Positions 54,674 through 64,000 of a stretch of 64,000 bases of DNA are shown here, in pieces. Source of the stretch: Budorcas taxicolor (lineage: Eukaryota > Chordata > Mammalia > Artiodactyla > Bovidae); assembly GCF_023091745.1 (NCBI RefSeq), contig NC_068921.1:11116001-11180000 (forward strand), written 5' to 3'. Within the stretch, counting starts at the first letter, position 1; every line of letters starts with the position of its first letter. The notes beneath the pieces were generated by a model. The model did not search any database, was not told where the DNA came from, and saw only the letters and a program-made list of their open reading frames with translations. Made by a program: the position numbers and the translations under genes.

Positions 54674-57600
54674 ATGAGTCCAGCCAGGCGCGGGGGCAGC
54701 CCCTGCCTTTTCCCCTTGCAGCTCTTCAGCCTCTGCTGGGTGCTCTCGGTGGCCCAGAGCAAGACTGTGAGATACAGCACCTTCGAGGAGGATGCCCCCG
54801 GCACGGTCATCGGGACCCTGGCCGAAGACCTGCATATGAAAGTGTCCGGAGACACAAGCTTCCGCCTGATGAAGCAGTTCAACAGCTCGCTGATCCGAGT
54901 GCGCGAGGGCGACGGGCAGCTGACCGTCGGGGACGCGGGCCTGGACCGAGAGCGGCTGTGCGGCCAGGCCCCTCAGTGCGTGCTGGCCTTCGACGTGGTC
55001 AGCTTCTCCCAGGAGCAGTTCCGGCTGGTGCACGTGGAGGTGTCGGTGAGGGACATCAACGACCATGCGCCGCGCTTCCCCAGGGCCCAGATTCCCGTGG
55101 AGGTGTCCGAGGGCGCGGCGGTGGGCACGCGCATCCCCCTGGAGGTGCCCGTGGACGAGGACGTGGGCGCCAACGGGCTGCAAAGCGTGCGCCTAGCCGA
55201 GCCCCACAGCCCCTTCCGCGTGGAGCTGCAGACGCGCGCGGACGGTGCCCAGTGCGCCGACTTGGTGCTGCTGCAGGAGCTGGACCGCGAGAGCCAGGCC
55301 ACCTACAGCCTGGGGCTGGTGGCCCAGGACGGCGGCCGACCGCCGCGCTCCGCCACGGCCGCCCTCAGCGTGCGAGTGCTGGACGCCAACGACCACAGCC
55401 CGGCCTTCCCGCAGGGCGCCGTGGCCGAGGTGGAGCTGGCTGAGGACGCGCCAGTGGGCTCGCTCCTGCTAGACCTGGACGCGGCGGACCCCGACGAGGG
55501 CCCCAACGGCGACGTGGTGTTCGCCTTCGGGGCCCGCACCCCGCCCGAGGCGCGCCGCCTCTTCCGCCTGGACCCGCGCTCCGGCCGCCTCACCCTGGCG
55601 GGGCCCGTGGACTACGAGCGCCAGGACACTTACGAACTGGACGTGCGGGCGCAGGACCGCGGCCCCGGGCCCCGCGCCGCCACCTGCAAGGTCATCGTGC
55701 GCCTCCGCGACGTCAATGACAACGCTCCGGACATCTCCATCACCCCACTGGCCGCCCCGGGCGCGCCTGCTGCCTCGCCCTTCCCCGCCGCCGCCGCCGC
55801 TCTTGGTGGGGCGGAGGCCACCTCGTCGACCCGGCCTGGGACGCCAGAGGCGGGCGCCGTCTCGCTGGTGCCGGAGGGGGCGGCGCGCGAGAGCCTGGTG
55901 GCGCTGGTCAGCACCTCGGACAGGGACTCGGGCGCCAACGGGCAGGTGCGCTGCGCCCTCTACGGGCACGAGCACTTCCGGCTGCAGCCGGCCTACGCGG
56001 GCAGCTACCTGGTGGTGACCGCCGCGTCCCTGGACCGCGAGCGCATCTCCGAGTACAACCTGACGCTGGTGGCCGAGGACCGCGGCGCGCCCCCGCTGCG
56101 CACAGTGCGGCCCTACACGGTGCGCGTGGGCGACGAGAACGACAACGCGCCGCTCTTCACGCGGCCGCTCTACGAGGTGTCAGTGCGCGAGAACAACCCG
56201 CCCGGGGCCTACTTGGCCACGGTGGCCGCCAGGGACCCGGACCTCGGCCGCAACGGCCAGGTCACCTACCGGCTGCTGGAGGCCGAGGTGGGCCGGGCTG
56301 GGGGCGCCGTGTCCACTTACGTCTCCGTGGACCCAGCGACAGGGGCCATCTACGCGCTGCGCAGCTTCGACTACGAGACGCTTCGCCAGCTCGACGTGCG
56401 CATCCAGGCGAGCGACGGGGGCTCCCCTCAGCTCTCCAGCAGTGCCCTGGTGCAAGTGCGGGTGCTGGACCAAAACGACCACGCCCCGATCCTGGTGCAC
56501 CCGGCGCCAGCCAACGGCTCCCTGGAAGTGGTGGTCCCCGGGCGCACAGCGAAGGACACGGCGGTGGCGCGCGTGCAGGCCCGGGACGCAGACGAAGGTG
56601 CCAACGGGGAGCTGGCCTTCGACCTGCTGCAGCAGGAGCCGCGAGAAGCCTTCGCCATCGACCGCCGCACCGGGGAGATCGTGCTCACCGGCGACCTCTC
56701 GCAGGAGCCGCCCGGCCAAGTCTTCCGGGCGCTGCTGGTCATATCCGACGGCGGCCGCCCCCCTCTCTCCACCACCGCCACCGTCAGCTTCGTGGTGACG
56801 GCGGGCGGCGGACGCGGGCTGGCGTCGCCGGCAGGCGCGGGGAACCCGGAGCGCTCTCGCCCGCCCGGCTCGCGGCTCGCGACGTCGGGGCCGGCGCTGC
56901 AGTGGGACACGCCGCTGATCATCATCATCGTGCTGGCCGGGAGCTGCACGCTGCTGCTGGCCGCCATCATCGCCATCGCCACCACCTGCAACCGCCGCAA
57001 GAAGGAGGTGCGCAAAGGGGGGCCCCGCCGGGAAGAGCGGCCCGGGGCGGCGGGCGGCGGAGCCTCGGCTCCCGGCTCCCCGGAGGAGGCCGCCCGGGGA
57101 GCCGGGCCCAGGCCCAACATGTTCGACGTGCTCACCTTCCCTGGCAGCGGCAAAGCGCCCTTTGGCAGCCCCGCGGCCGACGCGCCCCCGCCCGCGGTCG
57201 CCGCCGCGGCCGAAGTGCCGGGCTCGGAGGGCGGCAGTGCCACCGGGGAAAGCGCCTGTCACTTCGAGGGGCAGCAGCGGCTCCGCGGCGCGCACGCCGA
57301 GGTGAGGCCTTCCTTCGGCCGGGCGCCGCGCTCGGTGCCCCGCGGACAGGCTGGGGGAAGGGACTGGAGGGGCCTGGGGGTGCGTGCGCGGGAGACGCCT
57401 AACCTGTCCACTTGTATTTTTTTGTTTTCTTTTGTTTTCTGTCCAACCCTCACCCCTGCTTGCTGCCCCCATTCCTGGCTGCAGCCCTACGGCGCCTCCC
57501 CCGGCTTCGGCAAGGAGCCGGCGCCCCCTGTGGCTGTCTGGAAGGGACATTCCTTCAACACTATCTCCGGCCGGGAAGCAGAGAAGTTCAGCGGCAAAGA

Positions 57601-58504
57601 CAGCGGCAAAGGGGACAGTGACTTCAACGACAGCGATTCCGACATCAGCGGGGACGCTCTGAAGAAGGACCTCATCAACCACATGCAGAGCGGTGAGGGC
57701 TCCTCCTTCGCGCCGGTTCAGCGCGCCCTCCCCCACGCCCCACCCTTGCTTTCCCCCGGGGCCTCCCTTCTGCATCTCGGTTCCCAGACCCCCGCTCCCC
57801 CGTCCCCGCATTTTTCTGTCCTTGAGTTCCGGTTTCCAGGCTGCCTCAAACGGTGAATGCCAAAATGCCACGTTGAGACAGCGCCACCGCCTAAATAAAC
57901 CCCCCATCCTGTTAAGTTATTAGCTGAGAAGGGGAATTCTTTTATTTATTTATTTATTGCTTCGTATTAAGGTGGCCTTACAGGAAACAGGGCTCATTTC
58001 AGATCTAGAACCAGGGCGTTCATCTTCTTACACGCTTCCCTTCTCAGCCGCCCTGCCCCTGACCGTTCGTGTAACCTCAGTAACCATCGTGCTTGTGTTT
58101 CTCCCTCGCGTTTCTCTTTTCTGTTAGGCTTGTGGGCGTGCACCGCGGAGTGTAAGCTCCTGGGCCACTCTGACCGCTGCTGGAGCCCCTCCTGCGCTGG
58201 AGGGCCCAGCACACACGCCTCGACTCACCCCCCAGCCCAGATGTCGACCTTCTGCAAGAGCACGTCGCTGCCCCGGGATCCTCTGCGCAGGGACAGCTAC
58301 TACCAGGCCCAGCTGCCCAAGACCGTGGGGCTGCAGAGCGTGTACGAGAGGGTGCTGCACAGGGATTACGGCCGGACAGCCACTCTGCTCTCCCCGCCTC
58401 GGCCAGGGAGGCTCCCAGACCTGCAGGAGATCGGGGTGCCCTTGCATCAGGCCCCCCCTGGCAGGTACCTGCCCCCAAAGAAGGAAGCCAATGAAAACGT
58501 GTAA
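54674..58504 (+). CDS. PCDH8: Protocadherin 8, complete, three exons
   Basis: Homophilic cell-adhesion protein of the delta-2 protocadherins (arcadlin/PAPC), acting at the plasma membrane in neurons and presomitic mesoderm. In rat, arcadlin is known to signal through TAO2beta and p38 and to drive N-cadherin uptake. Exons are 54674-57301, 57485-57692 and 58128-58504, all GT/AG. They join to 1070 residues, the length I recall for human PCDH8. Residues 1-29 are the signal peptide. Six cadherin repeats follow to about 712, with linker motifs DINDHAP (127), DANDHSP (237), DVNDNAP (346), DENDNAP (487) and DQNDHAP (598). An Ala/Pro-rich insert lies at 355-392. The transmembrane helix is about 747-770. 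N-glycosylation sequons are at 70, 462 and 614. The tail has [13 protein letters not shown] (917-929) and [16 protein letters not shown] (949-964), conserved in delta-2 tails. It ends NENV. The start GGCATGA has G at -3. Confidence 0.97.
57008..57301 (+). other. PCDH8: Alternatively spliced segment of exon 1
   Basis: A GAG|GTGCGC donor at 57007/57008 lies exactly at a codon boundary, after Glu778. Splicing from it to exon 2 would remove 294 bp (98 codons, residues 779-876) in frame. I recall a shorter human PCDH8 isoform lacking 97 residues at the same place. The extra codon here fits one added Ala in an Ala run. Confidence 0.65.
57302..57484 (+). other. PCDH8: PCDH8 intron 1, 183 bp, frame-open
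   Basis: GTGAGG donor, long pyrimidine tract and GGCTGCAG acceptor. Its length is 61 codons and it has no stop in the PCDH8 frame, so retention would insert 61 residues. Confidence 0.85.
57693..58127 (+). other. PCDH8: PCDH8 intron 2, 435 bp
   Basis: Splits a Gly codon (Gly946; one base before, two after). GTGAGG donor, CTGTTAG acceptor. It has an in-frame TGA at 57854-57856, so retention would end the protein after about 54 foreign residues. Confidence 0.85.
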
Positions 58505-58835
58505 ACCCATGCTGCATGTTGCCACTCATACACAGGTCACTCCAGAGACGCCCCTAAGTTATTGACCGGTTTCAGTGTTGTATATAGAAATATGCAAGAC
58601 GTGCCTTAAAATGAAGTTGTTGGAAGCTATTTCCAATCACATTGGTACTGTTTGGTATTTGCAAACAAAAATGTAGTTAATGTAATTTTTATGAAATGTG
58701 TGCAGTATTTAATTTTTTCTTATCATGCTATTGACTTTCATTTCCCTTGCGGCTTGCCATTTTCTTAGTGTTTTTAACCTGTACATGGTGTAATGTAATG
58801 TTTGTATATAATGAAATTTTGTTATATTTTTATAT

Positions 58836-58841
58836 AATAAA
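58836..58841 (+). terminator. PCDH8: Polyadenylation signal, proximal
   Basis: AATAAA three bases after a TTTTTAT element. Cleavage would fall near 58855-58865. Confidence 0.75.
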
Positions 58842-59062
58842 AGCTAAAGTGGAAGTTATTGCCAAAGGAACTGTCTGTTAGACAAAAAAAAAAAATATGT
58901 TGGGATTACTTAATGGAAATTTATCTTTCACCTGAAACAACCTAGTGTTTGAGAAGTTTTGCCTGGCCAAGTATAACTTGTATATCTTGAGTCTGTGATA
59001 GATTTCAATTGTTATTTAATTACATTTGGTTTTCTGTAAACCGTGTCACTTATAAGCACAGT

Positions 59063-59068
59063 AATAAA
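59063..59068 (+). terminator. PCDH8: Polyadenylation signal, distal
   Basis: AATAAA followed by a TGTCATGTGTTTG GT-rich element, typical of an active site. Cleavage would fall near 59080-59095. Confidence 0.75.
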
Positions 59069-59090
59069 GGATTTGTCATGTGTTTGAAGA

Positions 59091-59314
59091 ATCTGCTAAT
59101 TGCTTTTCCTACAGTTGCCTACAGTCAGGCTTTCACAAATAATCTGAGTAGCAGAATTAAACTTTTTTTCAAGTGCTAATTATTTGGGCATTATTAGTGT
59201 TCACAGCAACTTTAAACCTGTGGGATTTCAAGTATTGGCATCTCAGTCAAGTATATTGGTTGCTTTTGTAAAACAAATGCTTCTCCGTATACATCAGGCA
59301 TGCTATAAAATTCC
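59091..59314. other. Downstream flank, nothing recognised
   Basis: No repeat or gene recognised. Confidence 0.35.
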
Positions 59315-59480
59315 TGCCCTCATTTATTGACTCAACAAATGTTTACGGAGCATCTACTAAAAAGTGGAGGAAAACTGAGTTTGGACTGTTCTTTCACTAA
59401 TTAAGCAAACCTCTGTAAAGCTTTTACTAACTGGTATAGCTCCTAAGAACTGGGGTTCAAGATTAAGATGAGATAGTCCC
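59315..59480 (-). mobile_element. L2 3' end
   Basis: ATTTATTGACTCAACAAATG, then TTTACGGAGCATCTACTAAA matches the reverse-strand L2 terminus. This is the first repeat downstream of PCDH8. Confidence 0.65.
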
Positions 59481-59764
59481 AAGAAGCTCTTAGCTCAAAA
59501 ATTAAGGATTTCAATACCAAAAAGAAACTCAAACTTATGGGTGAAATGATGCTTGGGATGTGTTTTACAATAGTCTGGAGGAAAGCACAAGGCTACATGA
59601 CACAAGACTGAAAACATACTGGTCGTGGTCAGTGCTCGCATGGGATTATGTGTGCGTATTTGTGTTTGAAAATGTACGTAATGAAGGTTTTTAAACACAG
59701 ACACTAAAGACTTACACCTGTCTTTTCCTCTGTGCATTCATTTTATTAGAAATTAATAATGAGA
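59481..59764. other. Intergenic, nothing recognised
   Basis: No gene or repeat recognised. Confidence 0.35.
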
Positions 59765-59950
59765 GCTAACATTGCCTGAATGAGCTTTTATATGAGTGGA
59801 GCTCCTTACAAAAATACTCTGCATCTCATTTAATCCTCAAACATCCCCCATGAGATGGGAACTATCATTATTTCCACTTTACGGATAAGGAAGCAGGGAC
59901 ACAATTTAGGTAAAACACCCAAAAGTCACGAAGCTATTAAGTGGCCAGGA
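59765..59950 (+). mobile_element. MIR SINE
   Basis: Near complete: AGAGCTAACATTGCCTGAAT, CATCTCATTTAATCCTCAAA, ATTTCCACTTTACGGATAAG and 'aaaagtcacgaagctatta'. Confidence 0.8.
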
Positions 59951-60999
59951 TAAGATTTAACCAAGATTATTCAAGGCAAGAAAATAAAATGAAATAATGA
60001 ATTTCTTTTTCTTTTTAACTTGAAAGAAACAAAGAGTTAAGTAGAACAGTCCCAATGCACTGCCTTTACTGCCTGATGGTTGTTTAGCACTTTATATTTG
60101 TGACGTGCCTGTGTCCCTTTATTACTAATTATAGAGAGTGAGGCTCTGTAATGAATAGTGGAGCCCTCAAAGCTGCCTGTTGAAGTCCTAATTGAAACCA
60201 GTGGTGGCTCCAAGCTGAACAGCAGGGTGGGCGCACACAAGCGCCCTGCTCCTCATGGCCTGTGCAGAGTTCAGTGGTTTCTGCCAGCAGTTGAGCTGAA
60301 AATGCACCTGACAAGCTCAAACAGCCCAGACAGACCTAAGCTCCTGGAACAAAATGCTAGATGTGGCCAGACCCCAGCTAGACCTCCCATTCCAACATCC
60401 AAAGCTTTCTTCTTGAGCCAGTCTCTTCAAATGCAGAGCAGAAAAATGAATAATCCCTTATTAGCAGCCTAAAAGCGTCCAATCTCTGAATGCATTTGCC
60501 AGCTCTTCTCCTTCAAAAGCAAGATAGTGTCATTGTCGTCTTATTTCGTTATCTTATTTTGTGCTCTGCAAACTTGTTTCACTACCCCCTAGATTTCATT
60601 TTCAAAACCTCTTTGACTTTACTGTCCTGTCTTTCCCTAGAGGAATGACCATTACAAGACCTGATGTTGCTTGGAACTTAAAAAGAAAAAATTTAAAACA
60701 AAATTCAGCCCTTAAAATTGTCTAAATGAAAAAAAAAGAGAGAGAGAAGGGTACAAGGGTACTCCTCTAAGAGTCACGAAAGTAACTCTCAGAGAAACAA
60801 GAGCTAGAGGAAAGAAGCGCTCTGTTTTTCCCTGAGAAATGCTGATTCTCAAGCATATTTGTGAGGAAGTATATTGCTTTATTAAGTTAAATGAGATAAT
60901 ATACATGCAGAACACATAGGACCATGTCTGGCCTATAGTAAAACATCCTGTCTTCTTCCTTTCTTGCCTTCCTCTGGAGCCAGTCTCTACTATATTAGT
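59951..60999. other. Intergenic, nothing recognised
   Basis: AT-rich. No gene or clear repeat recognised. Confidence 0.4.
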
Positions 61000-61182
61000 G
61001 CAGCCCTATCTGCAATGCGGGAGACCTAGGTTCCATCCCTGGGTCAGGAAGATCCCCTGGAGAAGGGATTGGCTACCCACTCCAGGCTTCTTGCCTGGAG
61101 AATCCCATGGACAGAGGAGCCTGACAGTCTATGGTCGATGGGGCCACAAAGAGTCAGGCAGCACTGAGCGGCTAACACACAC
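61000..61182 (+). mobile_element. Bov-tA SINE, 5' truncated
   Basis: Starts in the tRNA-like half ('ctatctgcaatgcgggaga'), then AAGATCCCCTGGAGAAGGGA and 'ggcagcactgagcggctaac' with a short AC tail. Confidence 0.9.
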
Positions 61183-62417
61183 GTCCATCCACTCAGGAAG
61201 AGAAAACAGACTCGGGATGTTTGGTCTTGTTCAGAGACGGGTTTGCAATCTTTGTCTCTTCCAGTTTCACTGTGGAGACCAGAGCCTCATATGCAAGTAT
61301 GGCTAAAGCAAGTATGGCTTTACAAGCAGCACTCTTCAAGCAAGCATAGCCCTCAGGTTTGTGATGGTTCCACAAATCCGTCTTTGGAGGTGGAGGCCTA
61401 CAACCCTGGAGTCCCTCCACAGTGAACACTGGGATCTGGAAGGCTCTTGGGGACGTGGGAGGTCACCTTGATAGAGAAATAGAGCCAGACTTTACCTATT
61501 TCACTTTTTATGTCTGGCCCCATTGACTTGGATGTCCTACACTTCCTATAATAAAATCTCCATCAAAGAAACACTTCAGAAAATTAAAATGTAAGTGGTT
61601 TCCACATCTATTGAAAAATACATTCTTAAATGGAGCGAAAACAGGATGCATGTCTCTAGATACAAATACACATGTACATGGAGAGAAAGAAATATGCGTG
61701 TAAATAAAATCAGGACGAGTTCCGTGCCACAATTAGCTAAATATCTGGCTTATCGCACTTGGCAAATACAAGCTTTTATCATCTAAAACTTCTACTTTAG
61801 AAAATAAGCATATTCGCTTTAGTCCTGGATTCAGTAACCACAGGATAATTGGAACGCTGTTAAGTTTCGAAGGCAAACTGAAGCAAAGTAATATAGTACT
61901 TGACGGGGCACTGTGCTTTGCAACAATTCCAAAGGGCTTTGAAAATGCTGTCTAGTTTTCAACAGCTATGCAAGAACTCAAGAGAGTATTTTTCATTCCA
62001 TTTCTTCAGAGGGAAATAATCTGCAGTGGAATTCACCAACAGGTTCAAAGTCACCTAATAGGAGAACAGCAAGCGGAAAGAAACAACAGGCTGGTTTAAA
62101 AGCCATCACGTAAGCCACCAGATTAAATGCGCTTCTGCGGCAGGGGCAGGGGAAATGGTCACTCATCAGCAGAATGCAAGGTTTGCTCCCACAAAACTTG
62201 TTTCAGAAAGTTCAACATATCAAAGTGAAGCCTGCATAGTTTAATGGGGAATTAGGAAAATTCCATTTGCCAATCCAGTATGACCCTTGGCTAGATCTCA
62301 GATACCTCGAACTCAACACGTCCAAATCAAAATCATTCTCCCTTCTCGGCCACCAAAAACTACCCCTCTGGCAACTGTTTTAAACTCTGCATTTTTCAGA
62401 CCAAGCTAAATACTTGG
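61183..62417. other. Intergenic; 15-bp tandem duplication at 61293-61322
   Basis: GCAAGTATGGCTAAA (61293-61307) is followed at once by GCAAGTATGGCTTTA. Otherwise no gene or clear repeat recognised. Confidence 0.5.
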
Positions 62418-62479
62418 TATTTAGACCAAATATTAAAGTCATTTTAAGTATTTAGACCAAACACTAAAGTCGTTTTAAG
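62418..62479 (+). repeat. Tandem duplication, 2 x 31 bp
   Basis: Two adjacent 31-bp units, each starting TATTTAGACCAAA, at 62418-62448 and 62449-62479, with three mismatches. Confidence 0.93.
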
Positions 62480-63099
62480 ATGCCACCGAATTTCTTACTT
62501 CTGCTCACCAAGATCCAGTGATTCCATTTCCCAGCTATTGTTGAATTGTTCCTTCACTCCACCGCAGCAGGTAGGAAGCCCTGCTTACATCCCCGCGGCA
62601 GCCCTCTGTGTTCGCTCCAGCTTCTGCTTGCCATGTGAGTCTCCATCCAGACATTGGTCTCTGCAGCCTGAGACTTTGCTGAGAGCTTGGGGCCCCACCA
62701 GTGTTTGGGCCCACAGAAGTTTATTCAAACTGTGTACAGAGAAGTCTGGAAGCACCAGGGATTTAAGACCTACAGAGGCAACCCTCAGCTCATCAGGGAC
62801 AGGCGTTGGTGGATAAATACCCCGGCCTTCCCACCCCTTGGAAGGACAACTCTGAGCTGTGTTCTGTACAGTGTCCCTGAGGGTCGCAAGAGAATCCAAA
62901 CCCGGGTGGCAACTCTCTCACTGCCTGTCTCTTTCCCCACTCAGTCACTTGTGCTTCCTGGGATCAGCTCCCAAACAAACTTCCTGCACTCCAGTTTTTG
63001 TTTCAGTGCTTGCTTTTAGGGGGACTGTCCAAATCAGGATGGATGCAACAGAATAAGAGTAAGGACTCCAGTTTTTAGTGATCACTGTGTTTTACCCAC
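62480..63099. other. Intergenic, nothing recognised
   Basis: Open frames on opposite strands (104 and 110 codons) have no known domain. Confidence 0.4.
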
Positions 63100-63300
63100 T
63101 GCACCCAGCTCTTTACAGAAGTATTCTTGCCTGGGAATTCCCATGTACAGAGGAGCCTGGAGGGCCATAGTCATGGGGTCACAAGTCCGACACAACTTAG
63201 CGACTACGTCACCGGCTTACGTATGGGGAAAGTGAGATTTGAAGGAGTGCGGTAACTCGTCACAGGTCACACAGCTACTATTAGGAAGAGTTGAGATTTT
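63100..63300 (+). mobile_element. MIR SINE with a Bov-tA fragment inside
   Basis: MIR-like text at 63100-63118 and 63220-63300 (TATGGGGAAAGTGAGATTTG, 'gtcacaggtcacacagctac'). It is interrupted by a 3' Bov-tA/BovB fragment at about 63119-63207 (AGTATTCTTGCCTGGGAATT to ACACAACTTAGCGAC). Confidence 0.7.
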
Positions 63301-63429
63301 TAAAAACTCTTTCTGGTCCGAAGTGAAGGCACACCACCTTAGTCACACTCTCGTCGCTTCTCTCCCGGGTTGCAGCGTGAGTCTCCAACCTGCTCACCCT
63401 GGATTCACTACCGGCTTCTGTTCATCCTC

Positions 63430-64000
63430 CGTGCTGGTCATGAAGACCCTTTCTAAAATCTGCTTTCATCACTCCTCTGATTACTGCCCTCCTGACTTCC
63501 CACAGCCTTTTGGATAAAGTCCACAGTGCTCCGTGGCATCCCAGACCCCCAGTCCTCTGGCCCTGCCTCTGGCCCCAAGCTGGACCCTGCCGCTGTCCCT
63601 TCCTGGTCCACCCCCTACTCCATCCCACCCCTACACCCCCCACTCTCACCCCAACGCCCACCCGGCGCTTTGGCCAGAAGAATCTGCTTGTGTTTCACCC
63701 TGCTCCCTGATCCCGCTGCCTGCAAAGACTTTCAGCTCCTCTTCCTCTGTCCCCACCCCACGCTTTCCCTCTTCTCCAGCCCTTTCTTCTTATCCATCAG
63801 AATTATTCACGGATCACGCCAGCCCCTCTCCCAGCCACCAGCTGCGGGCTTCCTCAACACTTACCAAACTGTCCCTCACCTATGCTGCCCCCTCCTCAGC
63901 CCCCACCAGCCCATGAAATCAAGGACTGTCTGCGCCTTTCATCTCTCCATCCCCAGTACCTAGTACATCGTCTGGTACATAATGAGGATTCAATGAAAGC
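63430..64000 (+). mobile_element. L2 LINE 3' region, cut by window end
   Basis: 'tttggataaagtccacagtg', a pyrimidine-rich body and CCCCAGTACCTAGTACATCG, 'gtacataatgaggattcaa' follow the L2 3' order. The three overlapping open frames here are L2-derived. Confidence 0.7.

Larger units (their letters stand above)
58505..59090 (+). other. PCDH8: PCDH8 3' UTR
   Basis: AT-rich and repeat-free. Contains TGTATATA at 58579-58586 and 58803-58810 (Pumilio consensus UGUANAUA). TTTTTAT lies at 58686-58692 and 58827-58833 (CPE-like). An A11 run lies near 58885-58895. Confidence 0.75.

Noticed and set aside
54490..55443. 317-codon open frame on the + strand in another frame
   Set aside because: Shadow frame of PCDH8 exon 1 caused by high GC, with no start context or domain.
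54251..57856. Single 1201-codon frame covering the PCDH8 region
   Set aside because: It extends upstream of the TATA box and runs through intron 1 into intron 2. The spliced 1070-residue protein matches the known PCDH8 length and has clear splice sites.
56180..57907. 575-codon open frame on the - strand
   Set aside because: Opposite-strand shadow of GC-rich PCDH8 exon 1. Biased His/Arg/Gly/Val composition and no domain.
1..64000. CRISPR array, phage or bacterial-type operon
   Set aside because: No regularly spaced short repeats, no operon-like gene clusters; all composition and repeats are mammalian.

Overview
This window looks like the genome of a bovid ruminant (cattle, sheep or goat type). 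The evidence is the dense population of ruminant-specific retroelements: tRNA-derived Bov-tA SINEs, dimeric Bov-A2 SINEs, RTE-type BovB LINEs, ruminant L1 3' ends, and cetartiodactyl CHR-1/CHR-2 SINEs. These lie on an older mammalian background of MIR, L2, Tigger1, MaLR LTRs and L1M. I cannot name the species from sequence alone.

Only one protein-coding gene can be supported: a complete three-exon protocadherin 8 gene (PCDH8) on the + strand, coding 54674..58504 (1070 residues). Exon 1 (876 codons) carries the signal peptide, six cadherin repeats, the transmembrane helix and the proximal tail. Exons 2 and 3 encode the conserved cytoplasmic motifs. A compact promoter (inverted CCAAT box, octamer, TATA box) sits about 240 bp before the start codon. 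The 3' UTR has two polyadenylation signals (58836 and 59063), two Pumilio-type sites and a CPE-like element next to the first signal. Two splicing features stand out: an in-frame alternative donor inside exon 1 (57008) and a 183-bp intron 1 that is a multiple of three and has no stop.

Layout: positions 1-50,400 are intergenic and packed with repeats, many of them nested (Bov-A2 in BovB, BovB in L1, Bov-tA in Tigger1, L1 and MIR). Several have clear target-site duplications. A GC- and CpG-rich block at about 51,150-52,720 has no recognisable gene and may be a distal promoter or enhancer. From about 50,400 to 59,300 I recognise no interspersed repeat, in strong contrast with both flanks. After the gene, repeats return (L2, MIR, Bov-tA).

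No prokaryotic-type system, CRISPR array, intact viral gene or functional RNA gene was seen. The most interesting leads are the regulatory architecture around PCDH8 and the nested insertion histories. I found no convincing undescribed biological system.
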